The notes: generated by a model not told the origin, from the letters alone. Numbered from the stretch's first letter, positions 53,955-62,591 are shown. The stretch: 64,000 nt of DNA from UBA7672 sp047601145 (GCA_047601145.1 JASGJW010000001.1:868001-932000); one strand, 5' to 3'. Translations and numbers: made by a program.

Positions 53955-54722
53955 CTAGTGGTTGCCGCGCGGCGCCTGGGCGCCTTGCTGGCCGTTGCGT
54001 TCCTTGACTTCGTTTTCCTTGGCGGCGGCGCGATCCTCGGCATTCCATTCGACGGTCGGTGCAGCGCCGGCGGCGTAGGCTTTCGACTTCTGCGCGAGGC
54101 GGTCCATCGAGTCGGAAAGCTGGTCCTTTGACACGGCCATGTTGCGCGAGGCGGTCTGGCCGACGCTTTCAGCGTCATCGAAGTTCGAGAATTCGGCGCC
54201 GAGAAAGACGACTTCCCAGCCCTTGGCGCGCACGCGGTCAAGCGCGGCCTTGGCGGCCTTCTTGGTCATCTCGGTGGAGGAGTTTTCCTCGCCATCGGTC
54301 ATGATGACGATGACGGCCTTCTCCGGATGATCCTTCTCGGCCAGCGACACGATGCGGCCGATGGCGTCATAAAGAGGCGTCATGCCGCGCGGGGCGACTT
54401 CATCGGACGTCACCTTGCGCCAGGCTTCAGCGTCGACATCGTTGCGCAGCACGTCGAACTGCAGGCCGTCCTGCGCATCGAACACGGCGAGCGTGATGTC
54501 GGCGTCGACGCGCGGGCCGCCATCGAGCGTGGCGAGGCCGCTGGCGTAGGCGTTCACCGAGGAGAGGGCTTCAGTCCACATCGGCTCCATCGAGCCGGTG
54601 CGGTCGAGCAGGATGTAGGAATGGATTGCCGGGTTCTTGGTCGGCTTGGCGAGGGCCGTGGTGGTGAGGGCGCCGGCGGCCGAGAGAGCCAGGATGGCGG
54701 CGAGGGCGGTGCGGATTTTCAT
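53955..54722 (-). CDS. Exported von Willebrand factor A-domain protein
   Basis: A 255-aa protein with a signal peptide ending at about residue 25 (TTALAK) and a VWA domain. The metal-ion site is D-R-T-G-S (Asp 40, Thr 42, Ser 44), a variant of DxSxS, with further ligand segments RGMTPLYDAI and IMTDGEEN. The C-terminal 60 residues are charged and probably helical. VWA domains bind partner proteins through the metal site. It follows, 29 bp downstream, a 44-aa exported-peptide gene, and both lie after a ligand-gated channel homologue on the same strand. Confidence 0.88.
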   Translation of the reverse strand: MKIRTALAAILALSAAGALTTTALAKPTKNPAIHSYILLDRTGSMEPMWTEALSSVNAYASGLATLDGGPRVDADITLAVFDAQDGLQFDVLRNDVDAEAWRKVTSDEVAPRGMTPLYDAIGRIVSLAEKDHPEKAVIVIMTDGEENSSTEMTKKAAKAALDRVRAKGWEVVFLGAEFSNFDDAESVGQTASRNMAVSKDQLSDSMDRLAQKSKAYAAGAAPTVEWNAEDRAAAKENEVKERNGQQGAQAPRGNH

Positions 54723-54751
54723 GGTCGAGTCCCCAGGGCGTGAGCTGACGT

Positions 54752-54886
54752 CTATTGCGGGCTGAAGCTCAGGGCCGCGAGTTCGGCGGCGGGCTGGGCC
54801 TTGGCGGGCAAGGGAGCGCCTGCAGCGGCAAATGTGATGCCGCTGACCAGGAGGGCGGTGAGCATGAGTCTGATCGAGGTCTTCAT
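54752..54886 (-). CDS. Small exported peptide, 44 aa
   Basis: A 44-aa ORF with a complete Sec signal peptide: MKTSIRLML, a hydrophobic core, and a cleavage site at PAKA (residue 30). The predicted mature peptide is only 14 residues, QPAAELAALSFSPQ. AAAGGGGA before the start is a plausible ribosome site. An upstream in-frame start at 54952 would bury the signal peptide. It is cotranscribed with the VWA gene 29 bp on. It could be a secreted ligand or simply a small periplasmic protein; no homologue is recalled. Confidence 0.6.
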   Translation of the reverse strand: MKTSIRLMLTALLVSGITFAAAGAPLPAKAQPAAELAALSFSPQ

Positions 54887-55020
54887 GGCCGGTCCCCTTT
54901 CCCGCGGGGCCGGGCTTCGGCCCGCGATGTACAACTTGTCGCAGCCGATCATGGCCGCCCCACGGCGCGAATTGGGGCGAAACGGGGATTAGTGAGGTTT
55001 GTTTTGAGTCCGGCCCGTTA

Positions 55021-56100
55021 TCAGGCCGGAACGTCCGGCGAGGACAGGTTGAGCCAGAGGATCAAGGCGATCACCGCCGCATAGAGCGCGATGGCGAGGA
55101 ACGCGGTGAGCGCGCCACCCCTTGCGATCGAATGAGCTGCGGCGAGTTCCTTCTCTTCCTCCATATTGCCTGTGGTCATCACGAGGAGGCCGACGACCAG
55201 AAGAACGAAGCCGTAGGAGGCGAGGTAGATCTGGTCGAGCATCAGGAGGTAGCCGACGTCGGGCAGGCCGGCCTGGGCCGAGAACTGCAGGGCAACGAGG
55301 GTGAGAAGGGCAGTGATCGAGAGGCCGACGCGGGCTTCGATGTGTTCGGGTTTCAACAGAAGCGCTGCGGCGGCGACGAGGACCACGATGAAGACGGGGA
55401 GGAGGGATTTCGTGATGCCGGAGACCACGGGCCGCGAGATCGGGATCGAGACGACTGCGCGGGAATAGGACTGTCCTTCCTTGAGGTCGGTGTCGCCGAA
55501 TGTGGTGGGGTAGGGCCGGTTGCGGATTTCCATCTTCGGCTGGCCGATGATGAAACCCGGGAGAACGATGTCCGGGTTCATGGTGACCTGGTCGACCGAA
55601 TAGACCAGCCGGGATGAATCCCATTCCTGGTCCTCGATCTCGATCGTCAGCTGATGCGCATCGAACGGATAGGTCTTGACCGAGAATTTCGCGGCGAACG
55701 GACCCTGATGGCGGAACACCTGGTATTGCGAGCCGTCCTTCTGCGACACCGGCTCGGGATCGATGTCGGTCTGCACATGATCATCGGGCGCGAACATGTT
55801 CATCCACTCGAACGACTTGCCCGGCACGAGCTCCGCATCGGTGTCGCGGAACCAGACATAGACGTCGGCGACGAATGAATAGGCGTGGAGATCGATCGAC
55901 TGGATGTCGTTGATGTACATGCCGATCTTCACGTCGGCAGGACCGACGGGCGCGGGCGCCGCAACAGGGGCGGCGACGGGCGCGGGAACTTCCGGAGCGG
56001 GGGCCGGCGGTTGCGCGGCGCCGGGCATTGCAGAGAGCGCCATCACGGCAAGACCGGCGAGGCCCAGCACCGGGGCCAGGAAACGTTTCAGCGCCTGCAT
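55021..56100 (-). CDS. Pentameric ligand-gated ion channel homologue
   Basis: A 359-aa membrane protein of the Cys-loop receptor superfamily (bacterial type without the Cys pair). After a signal peptide (1-29) and a Pro/Ala-rich linker (30-54) comes a beta-sandwich extracellular domain with VWFRD (82-86) and the hallmark YPFD (144-147). Four helices follow: M1 about 226-249, M2 about 255-275 (ARVGLSITALLTLVALQFS), M3 about 283-309 starting LPDVGYLLMLDQIYL, M4 about 329-351. The M1-M2-M3 order and the conserved Pro before M3 are as in GLIC/ELIC relatives. The ligand and ion selectivity are unknown. It is first in a leftward group with the exported peptide and the VWA protein. Confidence 0.88.
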   Translation of the reverse strand: MQALKRFLAPVLGLAGLAVMALSAMPGAAQPPAPAPEVPAPVAAPVAAPAPVGPADVKIGMYINDIQSIDLHAYSFVADVYVWFRDTDAELVPGKSFEWMNMFAPDDHVQTDIDPEPVSQKDGSQYQVFRHQGPFAAKFSVKTYPFDAHQLTIEIEDQEWDSSRLVYSVDQVTMNPDIVLPGFIIGQPKMEIRNRPYPTTFGDTDLKEGQSYSRAVVSIPISRPVVSGITKSLLPVFIVVLVAAAALLLKPEHIEARVGLSITALLTLVALQFSAQAGLPDVGYLLMLDQIYLASYGFVLLVVGLLVMTTGNMEEEKELAAAHSIARGGALTAFLAIALYAAVIALILWLNLSSPDVPA

Positions 56101-56322
56101 CGAAAACTCCCCACGTCTTCGCTCTTGATGGCCAGCGCCGGGGGAGAAGGCAAGGGCGCGGGCCAGCGTTCCCGCAGGTCAGCCTGTCACTGAACTTTCA
56201 GCAATCCCGGAGCGCCGCGCACACGTTGCGCCAGCGCGACGAGCGATAGCCGGAGTGCACAGATCGTGCAGTTGCGCGCAGGGCTTGCGGGCGGCAGGGT
56301 CCCGGCAGGACGGGAGGCCATG

Positions 56323-56733
56323 ATGAAGCTTGTCGGCGGATGCTATTGCGGTGCTGTTCGCTATGAGGCGGAGGGCGATCCGATCCTGAAGGCCCAGTGC
56401 CATTGCCGTGCGTGCCAGCACATCACGGGCGGCGCGCCGAACTATTTCATGCTGATTCCGCTGGGCGGCTTCCGCTTCACCAAAGGCGAGCCGAAGACCT
56501 ACACGCGGCCCGACAAGGCGGACGCCGTGACGCGCGCCTTCTGCGGAACATGCGGCACGCATCTCACGACCAGCCGCCCGGGACTTCAGGCGGTGATCCT
56601 CAAGATCGGCACGCTCGACGAGCCCGCGCTCTATGGCGGGCCGTCGATCGCGATCTTCACGGAGGAGGAACAGGCTTTCCACCTCGTGCCGCAGGGCGTG
56701 CCCAAGTTCGAGAAGCTGCCGCCCCAGAGGTAG
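56323..56733 (+). CDS. GFA-family (glutathione-dependent formaldehyde-activating-like) protein
   Basis: A 136-aa zinc protein of the GFA/CENP-V fold. The metal ligands are in GGCYCGAVRY, CHCRACQ and CGTCGTHL. Family members include Gfa, which speeds addition of formaldehyde to glutathione, but most have no proven activity. Two adjacent ATG codons exist (56320, 56323); GGGAGG lies 5 bases before the second, which is chosen. The gene is alone; the 222 bp before it carry the divergent channel promoter. Confidence 0.88.
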   Translation: MKLVGGCYCGAVRYEAEGDPILKAQCHCRACQHITGGAPNYFMLIPLGGFRFTKGEPKTYTRPDKADAVTRAFCGTCGTHLTTSRPGLQAVILKIGTLDEPALYGGPSIAIFTEEEQAFHLVPQGVPKFEKLPPQR

Positions 56734-56759
56734 GCCCGCAGAGATGGGCCCGCAGAGAT
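56733..56759. repeat. Two-copy 14-bp tandem repeat at the GFA-gene stop
   Basis: GGCCCGCAGAGAT occurs twice at a 14-bp period, starting at the last base of the stop codon. It is a short slippage-type duplication in the 150-bp gap before the dapF stop; nothing else was seen in that gap. Confidence 0.7.
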
Positions 56760-56883
56760 AGGCATGTTGATGGCGTTGACCTGACAGGGCGCCTCAACCA
56801 CTCGCGTGGGTCTACACGCTGCGATCACATTCAATCCGCAGGCGTATTGCTTCCCGTTGAGAACAACGCCGGCGAGTGACCCC

Positions 56884-57702
56884 TCACACCTCGTTCACGT
56901 ACTCAAGCTCGATCGGGCCGGTCATGATGACGTGGTCGGTGGCTTCGCTCCACTCGATGGTGATGTCGCCACCGTCATTGTGGACGAGGGCTTTCCTGTC
57001 GGTGAGATTGCGGCGGGCGGCGGCGACGATGGCTGCGCAGTTGTTGGAGCCGCACGCAAGCGTCTGGCCGGCATTGCGTTCCCACGTGCGCAGGCGCGTT
57101 TCCGTGCGTGAGATGATCTCGAGGAAGCCGACATTGACGCCCTGCGGGAAAAGCGGATGCCACTCGCACAGCGAGCCGACAGCCTTCACGTCGACCTTGT
57201 CGAGGTCGGGCACGAAGAAGACGATGTGCGGGTTGCCCATGTTCACGGCGCCGGGCAGCTGGAGATAGGGCTGGTCGATCGGGCCGATCTTGAGATCGAT
57301 GCCGCGCGTGTCCATGCGCTCGGCCAGCGGGATCTCTTCCCACTTGAGCAGCGGCGAGCCCATGTCGACGGAGATCAGTTGGTTGCCGATGCGGTCGGCC
57401 TTGAGGCGGCCAGCGACGGTCTCGACGACCAGGTTCTCCTTGCCGGTCTCCTCCATGACGAGCCAGGCGACGCAGCGCGTGGCGTTGCCGCAGGCCTCGG
57501 CCGAGGAGCCGTCCTTGTTCCAGATGCGCATGAAGACGTCGCCGCGGAGCGTCTTCTCCATGGCGATCACCTGGTCAGCTCCGGCCCCGGTCTCGGGGTT
57601 GGCAATGGCCTTGATCTGCTCGGGCTGGAGATTGAGCGCGCCGCTCCGATCGTCAAAAATGACGAACGAATTCCCCGCCCCGTTCATTTTCCAGAACTTC
57701 AT
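56884..57702 (-). CDS. dapF: Diaminopimelate epimerase
   Basis: A 272-aa cytosolic enzyme converting LL- to meso-diaminopimelate for peptidoglycan and lysine. The two catalytic Cys are in EACGNATRC and LACGSNNCAA. Other family blocks are KMNGAGNSFVIFD at the start and NPHIVFFVPD in the middle. It is slightly compact but complete. A cytochrome c gene lies 44 bp upstream on the same strand. Confidence 0.97.
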   Translation of the reverse strand: MKFWKMNGAGNSFVIFDDRSGALNLQPEQIKAIANPETGAGADQVIAMEKTLRGDVFMRIWNKDGSSAEACGNATRCVAWLVMEETGKENLVVETVAGRLKADRIGNQLISVDMGSPLLKWEEIPLAERMDTRGIDLKIGPIDQPYLQLPGAVNMGNPHIVFFVPDLDKVDVKAVGSLCEWHPLFPQGVNVGFLEIISRTETRLRTWERNAGQTLACGSNNCAAIVAAARRNLTDRKALVHNDGGDITIEWSEATDHVIMTGPIELEYVNEV

Positions 57703-57746
57703 GGCGGCAGATGTAATGGTTCGTACCCGGAGAGGCTAGACCGGGA

Positions 57747-58196
57747 CTAGCGGGCGGGTCCTGCCTGTTTTTTGTTCGTCTGCCGCAGATAGTCGAAATA
57801 CGCCAGCAGGTAGTCCAGCCGGTCGCGGGGGACGACCAGCTGCGGCATGTTCGGGTGCGAGGAATGCAGCCAGGCGAGCAGGGCGATCGAGGTCATGCCG
57901 GGGGTGATGGCGATCTCGTGGAAGGCGGGGGCGCGGGAATAGGCGGGCTCGGGGCCAAGGGGATCGACCTGATGGCAGTCGGCGCAGGCGGCGCGGGCGT
58001 AGGCGAGGCCCTCGGTCGCCGCCGTTCCCATGGGTGGCGGCGTGAGGACGGCCGGGGCCGGCAGATGCGGCGGCGCCGGAGCCGATTCGGCTGGCGGGGA
58101 CTGCGCGACGCTGCAGGCGACGGCGATCGCCGTGCAGAAGGCGGCGACGCCCAGCCACAGCAGAACCCGCGACAGCAGAGACTTCCGGCCGCTCAT
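57747..58196 (-). CDS. Exported or anchored c-type cytochrome
   Basis: A 149-aa protein with an N-terminal hydrophobic segment (about residues 12-30) that is a signal peptide or membrane anchor, a Pro/Ala-rich linker, and one haem c site CADCH near residue 73. The likely distal ligand is a Met in ITPGMTS or HPNMPQL. It probably carries electrons in the periplasm. No oxidase or dehydrogenase gene is adjacent, so the partner is unknown. Confidence 0.88.
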   Translation of the reverse strand: MSGRKSLLSRVLLWLGVAAFCTAIAVACSVAQSPPAESAPAPPHLPAPAVLTPPPMGTAATEGLAYARAACADCHQVDPLGPEPAYSRAPAFHEIAITPGMTSIALLAWLHSSHPNMPQLVVPRDRLDYLLAYFDYLRQTNKKQAGPAR

Positions 58197-58325
58197 CGGC
58201 GCCTCCTTGCAAGGCCAGCCTCGCGCGAGGCGGCGGGCGCAGCCTTGACCGGCGTCAATTGGCTTGGCGCGGACGGGTGTGCGCGGCTAGCGTGGCGGCA
58301 GGGTATGTGACGAGGAGAAACCGGC

Positions 58326-60479
58326 TTGAAACAGGCAGTGTTCGGCTTGGCGATAGCGGGCTTTGCGGTATTGGGGGCCTGCACATCCGTCGAGGAGCCG
58401 AAATTGGCAGAAAATCCGCTCGATCCGAACTCAGCGGCGCATCTCTATCTCGAGGAGGTCGAGGGGAAGGACGCGCTGGCGTGGGTGCGCGGGGAGAATG
58501 AGCGGTCGCTGAAGGTTCTCGAGGGCGACCAGCGCTTCCAGGGTTATTACGACGCGGCGCTGAAGATCGCGACGAGCGCGGAGCGGATTCCGTACGGGTC
58601 GATCCGGCAGGGCTTCGTCTACAATTTCTGGCAGGACGGCGCGCACGAGCGCGGCCTGTGGCGGCGGACGCCGGTAGCCGAATACGGCAAGGCGAGCCCT
58701 GCATGGGAGACGCTGCTCGATCTCGATGCGCTATCGACGGCCGAGGGCGCAAACTGGGTTTATAAGGGCGTCGCTTGTCTGCCGCCGGAGCAGACCGAAT
58801 GCCTCGTGTCGCTGTCAAACGGTGGCAAGGATGCGGTGCGCGTGCGTGAGTATTCGATCGCGAAGGGCGGCGCGCAGGCCGGCTTCGTGGCGGGCGGGTT
58901 CGACATTCCCGAAGCCAAGAGCTCGATCGAATGGCAGGACCGGAACACGCTGCTCATTGCCACCGACTGGGGTGAAGGCGCGCTGACCGAGAGCGGCTAT
59001 CCGTTCGTGATAAAGCGGCTGAAGCGCGGGCAGGCGTTGAAGGACGCTGCCGAACTCTATCGTGGCGAAGTGACGGATGTGGCGGCCTCACCCTTCTCGC
59101 TGGAAGACCAGAGCGGCAAGCGCTGGTTCGGCGTGGTGCGGGGGGAGACCTTCTACACGTCGAGCTATATCCTGCTGCCCGATGGCGGCGGCGCGCCCGT
59201 GCGCATCCCGCTGCCGGCCAAGGCGAGCCCGCAAGGCATCTTCGCCGACACGCTGATCATCTCGATCGACGAGGACTGGGCGCCTGAGGGGCAGGGGCCG
59301 TTTAGAGCGGGCGACCTCGTCGGCTATTCGTGGAGCCAGTTTGTCGCGACCGGCAAGTTGCCGAAGATCGAGCTGGTGTTCCGCCCGACGGCCAAGCAGG
59401 CGCTGCAGGGCGTCGGCGTCACGAGACACGAGCTGCTGGTCAACATCTCTGACAACGTCGCCGTAAAGGTGATGGCCTACCGCAAGACCGGTGGAGCCTG
59501 GTCGTCCAAGGAAGTCGCGCTGCCGCCAAACGGATCGGCAGGCGTGATCTACGCGAATGTGGAGGAGGCGACCGCTTTCCTCGGCTTCGAGAACTATCTC
59601 TCGCCGGATGCGCTCTACAGCTATGACACTGCCACTGGCGCACTGTCTCAGATCAAGGCGCTGCCGGCGTGGTTCGATGCATCCCCCTACAAGGTCGACC
59701 AGTTCGAGGCGACGTCGAAGGACGGGACGAAGGTTCCGTACTTCATGGTGCATCGCAAGGACATCAAACTCGACGGCAAGAACCCCACGCTGGTCTATGG
59801 CTATGGCGGTTTCCAGGTGAGCCAGACGCCGGGCTATTCAGGCACGGTGGGCAAGCTCTGGCTCGACCAGGGTGGCGTCTATGTGATGGCCAACATCCGC
59901 GGCGGCGGCGAGTTCGGCCCGGCCTGGCACCAGGCAGGACTCAAGACGAAACGCCAGGTCGTCTATGACGATTTCATCGCCGTGGCCGAGGACCTGATCA
60001 AACGGAAAGTGACGAGCAAGGAGAAGCTCGGTGCGATGGGCGGCTCGAACGGCGGCCTGTTGATGGGTGTGATGTACACGCAGCGGCCGGACCTGTTCCA
60101 CGCCATCGTCTGCCAGGTGCCGCTGCTCGACATGCTGCGCTACAACCTCCTGCTCGCCGGCGCCTCGTGGATGGCGGAGTATGGCGATCCGGATGTGCCC
60201 GAAGAGCGCGCCTTCCTCGAGAAGCTGTCGCCCTATCACAATGTCGATCCGGCGAAGACCTACCCTGAGATCTACTTCGAGACCTCGACCAAGGACGACC
60301 GCGTCCATCCGGGCCACGCCCGCAAGATGGCCAAGCGCCTCGAAGAACTCGGCAAGCCCTTCCTTTATTACGAGAACATCGACGGCGGCCACTCGGCAGC
60401 CGCCAACCAGCGCGAGACGGCCCGCCGCTCAGCCCTGGAGTTCACGTATCTCGCGAGGAAGCTGATCGACGGGAAGTAA
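58326..60479 (+). CDS. Prolyl oligopeptidase family (S9A) lipoprotein
   Basis: A 717-aa serine peptidase. It starts at a TTG with GGAG about 10 bases upstream; the signal segment ends in LGAC (Cys about 19), so it is probably a lipoprotein. A beta-propeller fills about residues 60-430. The alpha/beta hydrolase domain then has GGSNGG (Ser about 575), KDDRVHPGH (Asp) and GGHSAA (His about 687), a complete triad. Such enzymes cut short peptides after Pro or similar residues. Envelope location suggests use of external peptides. Confidence 0.93.
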   Translation: MKQAVFGLAIAGFAVLGACTSVEEPKLAENPLDPNSAAHLYLEEVEGKDALAWVRGENERSLKVLEGDQRFQGYYDAALKIATSAERIPYGSIRQGFVYNFWQDGAHERGLWRRTPVAEYGKASPAWETLLDLDALSTAEGANWVYKGVACLPPEQTECLVSLSNGGKDAVRVREYSIAKGGAQAGFVAGGFDIPEAKSSIEWQDRNTLLIATDWGEGALTESGYPFVIKRLKRGQALKDAAELYRGEVTDVAASPFSLEDQSGKRWFGVVRGETFYTSSYILLPDGGGAPVRIPLPAKASPQGIFADTLIISIDEDWAPEGQGPFRAGDLVGYSWSQFVATGKLPKIELVFRPTAKQALQGVGVTRHELLVNISDNVAVKVMAYRKTGGAWSSKEVALPPNGSAGVIYANVEEATAFLGFENYLSPDALYSYDTATGALSQIKALPAWFDASPYKVDQFEATSKDGTKVPYFMVHRKDIKLDGKNPTLVYGYGGFQVSQTPGYSGTVGKLWLDQGGVYVMANIRGGGEFGPAWHQAGLKTKRQVVYDDFIAVAEDLIKRKVTSKEKLGAMGGSNGGLLMGVMYTQRPDLFHAIVCQVPLLDMLRYNLLLAGASWMAEYGDPDVPEERAFLEKLSPYHNVDPAKTYPEIYFETSTKDDRVHPGHARKMAKRLEELGKPFLYYENIDGGHSAAANQRETARRSALEFTYLARKLIDGK

Positions 60480-60490
60480 TCAGCTCAAGG

Positions 60491-61075
60491 CTATTCCGGG
60501 AGCGGCTCGGTGAACTCCACGAAGCCGTCGACGCCGACGGCTTGGAAGACGACGTGCGCCGGCGTGAAAGGAACTTTGAACTTTCGCACCTTGCCGGCGA
60601 TCGTGTAACCGATCTCCAAGTCGCTCGGTCGCGTTATCACGACAGTGATCTCGCCGTTCGTGCTGAGATGGGGATTGAACTCCGACAGGCCGACGCTTGA
60701 GTGTCCGATCATCATGTCGATCTGGCCGCCGATTGCACCGTCCTCGTCGGCAAGCATGAGACGAATGCCCTTGTTGTAGGTTTCATCAAAGACCCAGAAG
60801 CCGACCGTTGAGCTGAATTGCTTGTCGCGATTTACCGCGGCGATTTCCACATCGGCGGAGATGCGCGCGCCGACTCCGGTGATCGCCTTCGACGCAGGCG
60901 GATATTCGCGCATTTCGAAATGTGCGGCGGGAATCGAGAACTCGTACTGGGCATACATCTCCGCCGGCGGAGGACGGTCAGCTTCCCCGTCGCCCTGTGC
61001 GAAGGCCTGATTGTGGATCGAGACCATCAAGAGCACCACAAGTCTCGCGGTCCAGCCGCTGTTGGTGTGGCTCAT
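60491..61075 (-). CDS. Exported protein of unknown function
   Basis: A 194-aa protein with a signal peptide ending at AFAQ (about residue 27). The mature part is a predicted beta-rich domain (ARISADVEIAAVN, TVGFWVFDETYNKG, EITVVITRP) without Cys and with no family recognised. The start MSHTNSGW at 61075 places the signal peptide best; an ATG 5 codons earlier is an alternative. It converges with the peptidase gene, 11 bp between stops. Confidence 0.72.
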   Translation of the reverse strand: MSHTNSGWTARLVVLLMVSIHNQAFAQGDGEADRPPPAEMYAQYEFSIPAAHFEMREYPPASKAITGVGARISADVEIAAVNRDKQFSSTVGFWVFDETYNKGIRLMLADEDGAIGGQIDMMIGHSSVGLSEFNPHLSTNGEITVVITRPSDLEIGYTIAGKVRKFKVPFTPAHVVFQAVGVDGFVEFTEPLPE

Positions 61076-61170
61076 ACGAATTTCCCCCAACTGGAATCAT
61101 CTCCAACCTGCAAGGATCACGATGTTGACGCAAGGTTTCATCGAGGGGTGGTTGTTGGCGAACGGGACAG

Positions 61171-61206
61171 TCAAAATAAACCCCGGAGCGGTCAGCTCCG
61201 GGGTTT
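61171..61206 (-). terminator. Rho-independent terminator after the alpha/beta hydrolase
   Basis: A perfect 12-bp stem (AAACCCCGGAGC with GCTCCGGGGTTT) encloses a 5-base loop. On the minus strand it is followed by TATTTTG, placing it 20 bp past the hydrolase stop. Confidence 0.85.
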
Positions 61207-61225
61207 GAGTTTCGGCTGCAGGTTT

Positions 61226-62002
61226 TCAGTGTTTCGCGCTGACGCCTTTGGCGGCTTCTTCGATCAGTTTGGCGACCGCTTCGGGTTTTGAGACATAGAC
61301 GGCGTGGCTGCCGGCGACTTCCGAGACTTTCGCGCCGGAGCGCTCGGCCATGGCGCGCTGGGCGGGCGGCGGGATCATGAGGTCGTTGGCGGCGACGAGA
61401 TACCAGCTCGGCTTCGTGCGCCAAGCGGGTTCGCTGACCGCGCCGGAGATTGCATCGACGCCCCACGGCACCTGGCTGTCAGCCATGAAGGCCGCGAGTT
61501 CGGGCTTCACATCGGCGGCGAACGAGGCGGCGAATTTCGCCTTGTCGAGCAGGAGGTAGCCATCCTGCGGCGGCAGGATCGGCGGAACCGGCGCGCCCGG
61601 AGCGGGGTTGGCGATGAGCGAGCCGACGGATTCGCCTTTGTCCGGCGCGAAGGCGGCGATGTAGGCAAGGCCTTTCACCTTCGGATCGTTGCCGGCTTCG
61701 GAGATCACGACGCCGCCATAGGAGTGGCCGACGAGGATGACGTCGCCCTTGGCGGCGGCGATCACGCGCTTCGTGGCGGCGACGTCAGCGGCGAGCGAGA
61801 TGTTGGGCTCCTGGACGATGGCGACGTCGTAGCCGTCGCGCTTGAGGATTTCGTAGACGCCCTGCCAGCCCGAACCGTCGGCGAAGGCGCCGTGGACGAG
61901 GACGATGGATTTCACGGGTTGCTGGGCCTGGGCGGCGCCGGTAGCGGAAGCGGCGAGGGCCAGCGAGGCGGCCGAGGCCATGATGTTGCGGATCGTGTTC
62001 AT
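61226..62002 (-). CDS. Exported alpha/beta hydrolase
   Basis: A 258-aa protein with a signal peptide ending at AQAQ (about residue 27) and an alpha/beta hydrolase fold of the esterase/salicylate-methylesterase-like type: IVLVHGAFADGSGW (oxyanion part), GHSYGG (nucleophile Ser about 94) and a late GSHAVYVSKP (His). Substrate unknown. AGGAG lies 9 bases before the ATG. It is divergent from an OhrR-type regulator whose duplicated operators cover the shared promoter region, so peroxide or related stress may induce it. Confidence 0.9.
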   Translation of the reverse strand: MNTIRNIMASAASLALAASATGAAQAQQPVKSIVLVHGAFADGSGWQGVYEILKRDGYDVAIVQEPNISLAADVAATKRVIAAAKGDVILVGHSYGGVVISEAGNDPKVKGLAYIAAFAPDKGESVGSLIANPAPGAPVPPILPPQDGYLLLDKAKFAASFAADVKPELAAFMADSQVPWGVDAISGAVSEPAWRTKPSWYLVAANDLMIPPPAQRAMAERSGAKVSEVAGSHAVYVSKPEAVAKLIEEAAKGVSAKH

Positions 62003-62027
62003 GTGGGTATCTCCTGTTTGTTGCAGC

Positions 62028-62048
62028 GATAATCGTTATCGCGATAAC
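62028..62048. promoter_or_regulatory. OhrR-type operator candidate, copy 1 (hydrolase side)
   Basis: This site fits the composite GATAATNNTTATCGCKATAA and contains the perfect 14-bp palindrome GTTATCGCGATAAC at 62035-62048. It lies 26 bp upstream of the hydrolase ATG, within its promoter or leader. Confidence 0.7.
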
Positions 62049-62074
62049 TAACTAGATAGAGCGCACCGAACCCC

Positions 62075-62102
62075 TTGTCCAGATAATATTTATCGCTATA
62101 AT
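62075..62102 (+). promoter_or_regulatory. Sigma-70-type promoter of the OhrR-type regulator
   Basis: TTGTCC (62075-62080), 16 bp, TATAAT (62097-62102). The -10 is a full consensus match. It lies inside operator copy 2, which fits self-repression. Predicted start near 62109, leader about 35 bases. Confidence 0.65.
62082..62101. promoter_or_regulatory. OhrR-type operator candidate, copy 2 (regulator side)
   Basis: GATAATATTTATCGCTATAA matches copy 1 at 17 of 20 positions in the same orientation, 54 bp away. It spans the spacer and -10 of the regulator promoter. Confidence 0.68.
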
Positions 62103-62143
62103 GAATTTCGTCGTAAGTGACTGGCCTGACGAAGGATTTTCTG

Positions 62144-62587
62144 ATGTCGAAGCCTCATCTCGTGCCGCTGGACGGCCAATTGTGCTTCTCGCTGTACTCC
62201 ACCTCGATCGCGATTAACCGGCTCTACAAGCCGATGCTGGACGAGCTGGGCGTCACTTATCCGCAATATCTCGTGCTGAGCGCGCTGTGGGAGGAGGACG
62301 GGCAGACGATCACGGCGATCGCGGATCGGCTGGCGCTGGAACCCTCGACAATCACGCCGCTGGTGAAGCGGCTGGAGGTCGCTGAGTTCGTGACGCGTGA
62401 GCGCAATGCGGAGGACGAGCGGAAGGTGCAGGTCTTTCTCTCAGCCAAGGGAAAGAGGCTGCGCGCGGACTCGGGCTGTCTCACTGACGCGCTGCTGAAA
62501 AATTCGGGGCTGACGGTGAAAGAGATGATCGATCTCAACGATCGCATCCAGCGCCTGCGCGCGGCGCTGACGGGCGGAGAGGGCTGA
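62144..62587 (+). CDS. OhrR-type MarR-family regulator
   Basis: A 147-aa winged-helix regulator. The N terminus has LDGQLCFSLYSTSIAINRLY, the OhrR segment whose Cys (about residue 16) senses organic hydroperoxides; LGVTYPQYLVLSALWEEDG follows, then the recognition helix (ITAIADRLALEPSTITPLVKRLE) and the wing with NAEDERKVQVFLS. A second Cys (SGCLTDALL) near the C terminus could form the intersubunit disulfide of two-Cys OhrR. GAAGGA is 7 bases before the ATG. No ohr gene is adjacent; the divergent alpha/beta hydrolase takes its place. Confidence 0.92.
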   Translation: MSKPHLVPLDGQLCFSLYSTSIAINRLYKPMLDELGVTYPQYLVLSALWEEDGQTITAIADRLALEPSTITPLVKRLEVAEFVTRERNAEDERKVQVFLSAKGKRLRADSGCLTDALLKNSGLTVKEMIDLNDRIQRLRAALTGGEG

Positions 62588-62591
62588 CGCG

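Noticed and set aside
56733..56759. Short tandem repeat as a possible CRISPR or attachment site
   Set aside because: Only two copies with no spacers, no integrase gene and no tRNA nearby; it is a small local duplication.
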